Source of the DNA: Planctomycetota bacterium
GTDB lineage: Bacteria > Planctomycetota > UBA1135 > UBA2386
Direction: 5' to 3'
Length of the DNA stretch: 64,000 nt
Assembly (NCBI GenBank): GCA_020638655.1
Contig: JACKIC010000001.1
Coordinates: 868,001 to 932,000, forward strand
Shown here: positions 58,995 through 64,000 of the stretch, piece by piece
How positions within the stretch are numbered: position 1 is the first letter of the stretch
How the letters are laid out: every line of letters starts with the position of its first letter
Notes under the pieces: generated by a model
Database searches by the model: none
The model's input: the letters and a program-made list of their open reading frames with translations, nothing else
Told to the model about the DNA's origin: nothing
Program-made: the position numbers and the translations under genes

Positions 58995-60404
58995 ATGCGG
59001 CGCATCACCGGCACCCACGTCTACTCCTACGTGAAGTGCCCGCGCCTCGCGGCCCTCGACCTGCACCTGCCGCGCAGCGAGCGTCGCCCCTCGACCGAAT
59101 GGGAGGAGTTCGCGGCCCGGCGCGGCCGCGACTTCGAGGACCAGTTCGTCGCCGGCCTGCCGATCGTCGCGCCCTCGTATCCCGAACGGGACTTCGAGGC
59201 GGGCGCGGTCGCGACCCGCGCGCTGCTCACGGCCGGGCAGGAGTGGATCCATCAGGCGGTGCTGCTCACCGAGGACCGCCTTGGGCTGCCCGACCTGCTG
59301 CGCCGCCTGCCCGGCGGCAGCGACCTCGGCGAGCACCACTACGAGGTCATCGACGTCAAGACGTCGGGGCGGCCGCGCAGCGACCAGATCCTGCAGGTGG
59401 TCTTCTACACGCGGCTGCTCGCCGAGCTGCAGGGGCGCATGCCGACGCACGGCGCCCTGGTGCTCAAGGACGGCCGCGAGGAACGGTTCGCGATCGCCGA
59501 CTACGAGGCGGCCGGACGTGAGGTCGAAGCGGCGCTGCGCCGGCTGCGCGACGACATGACCGGCGCGCGGCCGTTCCTGCAGTCGGGGTGTTCGGGCTGC
59601 TACCACGACGTGCGCTGTCTGCCGGAGATGACGGCGGCGCAGGACCTGTCGCTCGTGCACGGCATGAGCCACGGCGCCAAGGCGATCCTCGAGGACCTCG
59701 GCTGCCGCACGATCGCCGACCTTGCGACGTTCCATCCCGACGGCGCGCGCCACCGCGGCAACCTCGAGGCGGCCCTGGTGCGACGGCTGCGCCGCGGCGC
59801 GCAGGCCTACCTGCTCGGCAAGCCGCTGGTCGAAGAGCGGCCGCGGCACGATCGCTTCGCCGACGCCGCGCTCGTGCACCTGCTGACCGACGCCTACGCC
59901 GGCCGCGTGTTGGCGTTCGGCGTGCTGCATCCGGTGCGCGAGGACGGCGCGTTCGCGTGGCAGCGCGTGCCGGAAGGCGGCGACGAGTGGCAGGCGCTCA
60001 AGCAGCTGCTGGCCGAGGTGCCCGATCGCTGCCCGCTGCTGCACTTCGGCGGCGCGCTGCCCCGCTGGTACGCCGAGCACGCGTTCGAGCGCCAGGCCGA
60101 CACCAGCCTCGAAGCGCGGTTCGTCGACCTCGACAAGCGCCTGCACCACGCCGCGGTGCACCCGCGCGCCGTGTTCGGGCTCGCCGACCTCGTGCGGCAC
60201 GCGCTCGGCCGCGACCCGCTGCGCGCCGGACACGCCGGCGCCGCGGCGATGTGGACCGCGTTGCCCGACGCCGACGAACGGCTGCGCCGCAAACTGCTCG
60301 CCGACCTGCAGGACCTGGCCGCGCTCAAGGCCGAGATCCTCGACGGTCATCCCCATCCCGAGGTGCACGACGCGCCGCCGCCGGCGGTCGCCGAATCGAG
60401 CTGA
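58995..60404 (+). CDS. TM0106-family RecB-like nuclease with RNase-H-like domain
   Basis: 469 residues from ATG 58995 (MRRITGTHVYSYVKCPRLAA, the usual family start). The PD-(D/E)xK core is seen as HHYEVIDVKTSGRPRSDQIL with QVVFYTRLLAELQG. Four-cysteine-type cluster residues occur at Cys in KCPRL and SGCSGCYHDVRC. The C-terminal half (VLAFGVLHPVREDG, LLHFGGALPRWYAEHAFE) resembles the RNase-H-like part of this family. In many genomes the nuclease is fused to a Upf1-like helicase; here the helicase gene starts 5 bp after this stop. Confidence 0.85.
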   Translation: MRRITGTHVYSYVKCPRLAALDLHLPRSERRPSTEWEEFAARRGRDFEDQFVAGLPIVAPSYPERDFEAGAVATRALLTAGQEWIHQAVLLTEDRLGLPDLLRRLPGGSDLGEHHYEVIDVKTSGRPRSDQILQVVFYTRLLAELQGRMPTHGALVLKDGREERFAIADYEAAGREVEAALRRLRDDMTGARPFLQSGCSGCYHDVRCLPEMTAAQDLSLVHGMSHGAKAILEDLGCRTIADLATFHPDGARHRGNLEAALVRRLRRGAQAYLLGKPLVEERPRHDRFADAALVHLLTDAYAGRVLAFGVLHPVREDGAFAWQRVPEGGDEWQALKQLLAEVPDRCPLLHFGGALPRWYAEHAFERQADTSLEARFVDLDKRLHHAAVHPRAVFGLADLVRHALGRDPLRAGHAGAAAMWTALPDADERLRRKLLADLQDLAALKAEILDGHPHPEVHDAPPPAVAESS

Positions 60405-60409
60405 ACGCC

Positions 60410-62146
60410 GTGCAGCTGTCCCTCGAACAACGCCTGCTGCGCTTCCTGGCGCGCGAAGAGCGCGACGAGCAGCGGCAGAGCCGCGAGCTCCGCGCGCAGC
60501 CCGTGGCGCAGCGGGTCATCGAGGGGGAGTGCATCGAGAACGCGGCGTTCGTGGCCGAGCGCGACGGTTCGTTCCACTTTGCCGTCGCCGACAACACCTC
60601 CAAGTTCCGCCCCGGCGACACGCTCGTGGTCGGTGACGGCCTCGACATCGACGGTGGCTCGCCGCTGGTCTGCGGCGCCTACGACGCGGGCCAGGGCGTG
60701 CTGCGGCTCGAGCGCGACCCGTTCGCGCGCGGCGTCACCGTCGAACTGGAGCCCGGCGCCAGCTACGTGATCGACCGGCGACCGCTCGGCCTGCAGGGGC
60801 GGCTGCGCGACGCGGTGCGCGCGGCGTTCGCCTGGCCGCAGCTCGCGGCGGTGCTGCGCGGCGAACATGCGCTCGCCGAGGACGCCGGGCGCAAGCAGCG
60901 CGCGCTGGCGAAGCTCGCGGAGTTGGGGCTCAACGCGGCGCAGGTCGAGGCCGGCGCCGCCGCGATCGCGACCCAGAGCCTGGCGCTGGTGCAGGGGCCG
61001 CCCGGCACCGGCAAGACGCGGTTGCTCGCCGAGGTGGTGGCGCTGCTCGCCGGCGCGGGCTGTCGCATCGCCCTGTGCGCCTTCACGCACCGCGCCGTCG
61101 ACAACGCGCTGCTGGCGATCCGCCGCTGCGCCCCGGACCTGCCGCTGGTCAAGCTCAACTCGTCGTCGGGCGACAGCCGCGAACTGCTGCGCGACAGTGG
61201 CGTGCAGCTCGTCGACGCGCGGCGCGCGCGGTTGCCCGACAAGGGCGTGGTGGTCGGCTCGACGTGCTTCCAGCTCGCCAAGCTCGGCGACAAGGAACAG
61301 TTCCACCTCACCGTGTTCGACGAGTCCGGTCAGCTGCCGGTCCCGCACGCGTTGCCGGGCATGTTGCGCGCCCAGCGCTGGCTGTTCTTCGGTGACCACC
61401 GACAGCTGCCGCCTGTGGTGACGACCTCGCACGCCGATCCCGAGGTCGCGGTGTCGATCTTCGAGCTGCTGCACCGCCACTACGGCTCGCACCTGCTCGA
61501 CACGACCTATCGCATGAACCGCGGCGTCTGCAGCGTCGTCAGCGAGACCTTCTACGAGGGAAGGGTGCACGCCGCCGAGGTCGCCGCGGCGCGGGTGATG
61601 CCGTTCAACGCGGGTGGCCGCTTCGACGAGGTGCTCGCCCCGCAGGTACCGGTCGTCTGGCTGCGCGTCGATCACCGGCAGCCAGGGCAGCGTTCGAGCG
61701 AAGAGGCCAACGCGATCGCCGAACTGGTCGACGAGCTGGTGCGCCGCCACGGTGTCGCGCCCAAGGACATCGCCGTGATCGCGCCGTTCCGGGCGCAGGT
61801 GCGGCTGCTGCGCTCGTCGATCGAGCAGCGCTCGTTGCCTCATGGCGAGGACCTCGTCGTCGACACCGTCGAACGCATCCAGGGCCAGGAGCGCGAGGTC
61901 GTCGTGGTCTCGCTGACCGCCGGCGACCCGCACGCCTCGCGCGGCCGCGGCGCCTTCCACCTGTCGCTCAACCGGCTCAACGTGGCGCTGTCGCGCGCGC
62001 GCACCAAGGCGGTGCTCGTCGCCAGCGCGCACGCGTTCTCGGCGCTCCCGCACGACCCCGAAGGCCTGCGCATGGCGTCGCGCTGCAAGGAGCTGCGCGA
62101 TCGGCTGCCGTCGGTCGACCTGACCAGGCTCTACGTGGTGAGCTGA
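60410..62146 (+). CDS. Superfamily 1 (Upf1/Dna2-like) helicase
   Basis: 578 residues from GTG 60410, 5 bp after the nuclease stop. N-terminal OB-like region, then Walker A in ALVQGPPGTGKTRLLAEV, Ia CAFTHRAVDNAL, II in LTVFDESGQLP, III WLFFGDHRQLPPV, IV LLDTTYRMNRGV, V VVDTVERIQGQEREVVVVSL and VI LSLNRLNVALSRARTKAVLV. Motif II reads DESGQ rather than the usual DEASQ. Paired with the RecB-like nuclease, it should be an unwinding/cutting machine for DNA repair or defence (inference). Its 3' end overlaps the convergent gene by 16 bp. Confidence 0.92.
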   Translation: MQLSLEQRLLRFLAREERDEQRQSRELRAQPVAQRVIEGECIENAAFVAERDGSFHFAVADNTSKFRPGDTLVVGDGLDIDGGSPLVCGAYDAGQGVLRLERDPFARGVTVELEPGASYVIDRRPLGLQGRLRDAVRAAFAWPQLAAVLRGEHALAEDAGRKQRALAKLAELGLNAAQVEAGAAAIATQSLALVQGPPGTGKTRLLAEVVALLAGAGCRIALCAFTHRAVDNALLAIRRCAPDLPLVKLNSSSGDSRELLRDSGVQLVDARRARLPDKGVVVGSTCFQLAKLGDKEQFHLTVFDESGQLPVPHALPGMLRAQRWLFFGDHRQLPPVVTTSHADPEVAVSIFELLHRHYGSHLLDTTYRMNRGVCSVVSETFYEGRVHAAEVAAARVMPFNAGGRFDEVLAPQVPVVWLRVDHRQPGQRSSEEANAIAELVDELVRRHGVAPKDIAVIAPFRAQVRLLRSSIEQRSLPHGEDLVVDTVERIQGQEREVVVVSLTAGDPHASRGRGAFHLSLNRLNVALSRARTKAVLVASAHAFSALPHDPEGLRMASRCKELRDRLPSVDLTRLYVVS

Positions 62147-63726
62147 GGCGGCGGCAGCTGCGGCAGCAGCCACGCGAACAGGTCCGCGATCAGTTCGTCC
62201 GCCGGCCTGGTGCCGTCGAGTGTCAGCGCCGCGATGCCCTCGCCGTCGCCTGGCGCGACGAAGCGGCGTCGCAGCTGCAGGGCCAAGTCGGGGCCCGCGT
62301 CGCTGACGTTGTGCGCGTCGGTCTGGCGCGCGGCGGCGCGCGCCGCGGCGGTGGCCGCGTCGATGTCGACGTGCACGAGCCACAGCCTGGCGCCGGCGTC
62401 CGCCGCTGCGTCGCGGGCGGCCGCGCGCCGCGCTGGGGTCGGGAAGTTGCCGTCGAGCAGCACGACGCGTTCGCCGGCGCGCGTGCGCCGGGCTGCCTGC
62501 TGCAGCAGCGCGGCGTAGGTGCGTTCGGAGAACGCCGCGGTGTAGTGCTCGGCGCGGGCCGCCTCGCCCGCGGCCACGCCGGCGAGTTGCTTGCGCACGA
62601 CGTCGGTGTTGTCGTGCGACCAACCGGCGATCGCAGTGAGTCGCGCCGCGAGGTGGCTCTTGCCGCTGGCCGGCGGGCCACAGAACAGGATCCATGAGGG
62701 GCAGCGCGCTTCGATGGTGCAGGCCGCGGCCAGCAGCAGGTGCGCGCGTCCCGACTCTCGCGCCGCGTCGCGCGCGGCGGCGGAGAGCTCCGGTTCGCCG
62801 GCCGCGATCGCCGCGACCTTGGCGCGAACCATCGCGCGGTAGGCGACCAGGGGCGGCAGCAGCGTGGGCATCTCACGATCGCCGGCGGCGCGCACGTAGG
62901 CGTCGACGTAGGCGGTGGCCAGCTGGCCCGCGCCGCGATAGCGCAGGTCCATCGCCAAGAACGCGTTCTCGGTGGCGACGTCGCCGCAGCGGAACGCGGC
63001 GTTGAACTCCAGGCAGTCGTAGATCGTCGGCGGCGCGGTCATGCAGATGTTGCGCGCGTGCAGGTCGCCGTGGCCGTCGCGCACCCGCCCCGCGGCGGCG
63101 CGCCGTTCGAGCGCGGGCAGGATCGCAGCGAAGTCCGCGGCGCTCGCCGCGGCCAGGCGCTGCAGCAGGGCCGTCGGCAGACCGTGCCCCGGCAGCGCGG
63201 TCAGCTCGGTGAAGTTGTCCCCCGCGAACCCCGCGAGTTTGCGCGGCGCGCCTGCGGCGACGACGTCGGGGCCGTGGTCGGCGGCCGCATGGAAGGCCGC
63301 CATCCGTGCGCCGAGTGCTTCGATCTCCTCGACGCGCGCTGCGCCGGCCTCGAGCAGCACGTCGAGCATGCGTTCGGCCGGCAGGCGCCGCATCACCACG
63401 GCGACCTCGACGTCCTGTTCGGACTCGTCGTCGCCGATCGCCGCGAACCGCAGCCCCGCGCCGTGCGCGCGCAAGGCCGCCGTGCCGAGGTAGGTCTCGG
63501 GGCACAGGCGTCGGTTGAGCCGGACCTCCTCGCGGCAGACGGCGCGCCGGCGGTCCAGGGTCGAGAAGTCCACGAACGGCAGGCGGACGGGCTTCTTGAG
63601 CTTGTAGACGCGGTCGCCGACCAGACAGACGATCGACAGGTGCGTCTGCACGACCTGCACCTCGCCGGTCGCCTGCGGGAAACAATCGATCGAGGCCAAC
63701 TCCCGCAGCAGCTCGGCGGTGTTCAC
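62131..63726 (-). CDS. Bifunctional aminoglycoside-phosphotransferase-like / P-loop ATPase protein
   Basis: 531 residues from GTG 63726, coupled to the 34-residue ORF by GTGA. The N-terminal APH-like kinase domain (1-330) has LVGDRVYKLKKPVRLPFVDF (Lys), a catalytic loop VRDGHGDLHARNICM, then IYDCLEFNAAFRCGDVATE. The C-terminal AAA_33/zeta-toxin-like domain (about 350-520) has Walker A WILFCGPPASGKSHLAARL and VLLDGNFPTPARR. Proteins with this fusion are common but their substrate is unknown. Convergent 16-bp overlap with the helicase gene. Confidence 0.9.
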   Translation of the reverse strand: MNTAELLRELASIDCFPQATGEVQVVQTHLSIVCLVGDRVYKLKKPVRLPFVDFSTLDRRRAVCREEVRLNRRLCPETYLGTAALRAHGAGLRFAAIGDDESEQDVEVAVVMRRLPAERMLDVLLEAGAARVEEIEALGARMAAFHAAADHGPDVVAAGAPRKLAGFAGDNFTELTALPGHGLPTALLQRLAAASAADFAAILPALERRAAAGRVRDGHGDLHARNICMTAPPTIYDCLEFNAAFRCGDVATENAFLAMDLRYRGAGQLATAYVDAYVRAAGDREMPTLLPPLVAYRAMVRAKVAAIAAGEPELSAAARDAARESGRAHLLLAAACTIEARCPSWILFCGPPASGKSHLAARLTAIAGWSHDNTDVVRKQLAGVAAGEAARAEHYTAAFSERTYAALLQQAARRTRAGERVVLLDGNFPTPARRAAARDAAADAGARLWLVHVDIDAATAAARAAARQTDAHNVSDAGPDLALQLRRRFVAPGDGEGIAALTLDGTRPADELIADLFAWLLPQLPPPQLTT

Positions 63727-63827
63727 GGCAGCATCCCGAACGCGAGGTAGATCGCGTAGAGCACGACGCCGAGGGCGGCGCCCAGCGCCGCGATGCGAGC
63801 GGCGCGTCTGGGGGCGGAGGAGGTCAC
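63723..63827 (-). CDS. 34-residue putative membrane peptide coupled to ligA and the APH/ATPase gene
   Basis: GTG 63827 overlaps the ligA stop (GTGA) and its own TGA overlaps the next GTG (GTGA again). The product has a basic N-terminus (SSAPRRAARI) and one TM-length hydrophobic segment (AALGAALGVVLYAIYLAFGM). The double overlap fits translational coupling of a real gene; length alone gives little evidence. No family recognised. Confidence 0.5.
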   Translation of the reverse strand: MTSSAPRRAARIAALGAALGVVLYAIYLAFGMLP

Positions 63828-64000
63828 AGCGCGTCGAGCAGCGCCTGGAACGCCGCTTCGTCGAGGATGCGCAGCCCGAGCGTGCGCGCCTTGTCGAGCT
63901 TGCTGCCGGCGGCTTCGCCGGCGACCACGTCGGTGACCTTCTTGCTGACGCTGCCGGCGGTCCGGGCGCCGAGCGCCTCGACCTTGGCCTTCGCATCGTC
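63824..64000 (-). CDS. ligA: NAD-dependent DNA ligase, C-terminal BRCT domain (partial)
   Basis: 58 codons plus stop, cut by the right edge. The reading AKAKVEALGARTAGSVSKKV, TDVVAGEAAGSKLDKARTLG and LRILDEAAFQALLDAL is the BRCT end of LigA. LigA seals nicks using NAD and is essential. Its stop overlaps the 34-residue ORF. The rest of the gene lies outside the window. Confidence 0.9.
   Translation of the reverse strand, partial: DDAKAKVEALGARTAGSVSKKVTDVVAGEAAGSKLDKARTLGLRILDEAAFQALLDAL

Noticed and set aside
56826..60368. 1180-codon antisense ORF opposite the molybdopterin and nuclease genes
   Set aside because: Composition is Arg/His/Val/Gln-rich with no domain, and it lies exactly opposite two clear genes. 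It is an artefact of high GC with few stops.

Overview
The window is about 70 % GC and nearly fully coding, with strongly GC-biased third codon positions. That bias creates long antisense and out-of-frame shadow ORFs, which are not annotated here. It looks like a chromosomal piece of a motile, Gram-negative-type bacterium: TonB receptor, porin, complete P- and L-ring genes, and a succinylase diaminopimelate pathway. The FG-GAP/VCBS secreted protein, HEAT-VWA protein, membrane-anchored Ser/Thr kinase, DUF3299 protein and FGE-fold lipoprotein together suggest Planctomycetota. That placement is inference from gene content, not a phylogenetic result. No rRNA, tRNA, CRISPR array, transposase or prophage was seen.

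Layout. 1-4533: TonB receptor (cut by the left edge), YfiR-like periplasmic protein and a hybrid histidine kinase, a likely envelope-to-cytoplasm signalling unit. 4571-6083: B12-binding radical SAM protein and a possible tiny membrane protein with TGA as its third codon. 6087-8945 (minus): etfB-etfA-ychF. 9143-11351: SGNH hydrolase and D-threonine-aldolase-like enzyme. 11464-13359 (minus): FGE-fold lipoprotein, small membrane protein and a GNAT enzyme coupled to the flagellar operon. 13356-26258 (minus): flagellar rod/ring/hook/junction operon fliK-flgD-flgE-flgF-flgG-flgA-flgH-flgI-flgJ-flgN-flgK-flgL plus a FliE-like gene. A flgM-like gene with a sigma-28-type promoter diverges from it. 26958-30197: beta-propeller and HEAT-VWA proteins. 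30223-35149 (minus): dapE-lysC-dapB-dapA-dapD with overlapping start and stop codons, preceded by what I read as a lysine riboswitch. 35479-47865 (minus): DegT aminotransferase, Ser/Thr kinase, a 1146-residue GlmS-like protein, HEAT and DUF3299 proteins, HAD-IG nucleotidase and FG-GAP protein. 48272-50155 (minus): GGCT-like protein, SDR and TetR with two operator-like sites. 50260-52644: DsbD-like transporter. 52658-56504 (minus): HtrA-like protease, DUF1801 protein with a histone-like tail, FAD protein and porin. 56997-62146: molybdopterin oxidoreductase, RecB-like nuclease and Upf1-type helicase. 62131-64000 (minus): APH/ATPase protein, 34-residue membrane peptide and the end of ligA.

Main discoveries. 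(1) The DsbD-like gene has an in-frame TGA exactly where the first cysteine of the thioredoxin CxxC should be. The frame stays open for 100 more codons, and a perfect 10-bp hairpin with GU in its loop starts 13 nt after the TGA. This is a likely selenoprotein (T-Sec-N-N-C). (2) A second TGA-plus-GGUC-hairpin arrangement occurs in the tiny ORF at 5895. (3) The lysine riboswitch precedes the DAP/lysine operon. (4) A dispersed palindrome family sits between convergent genes: 30-bp perfect stems with a shared outer part and a compensated inner part, whose outer end supplies the neighbour's stop codon. (5) Many lead genes have a -10-like hexamer only 6-7 nt before the start codon, which predicts leaderless mRNAs.
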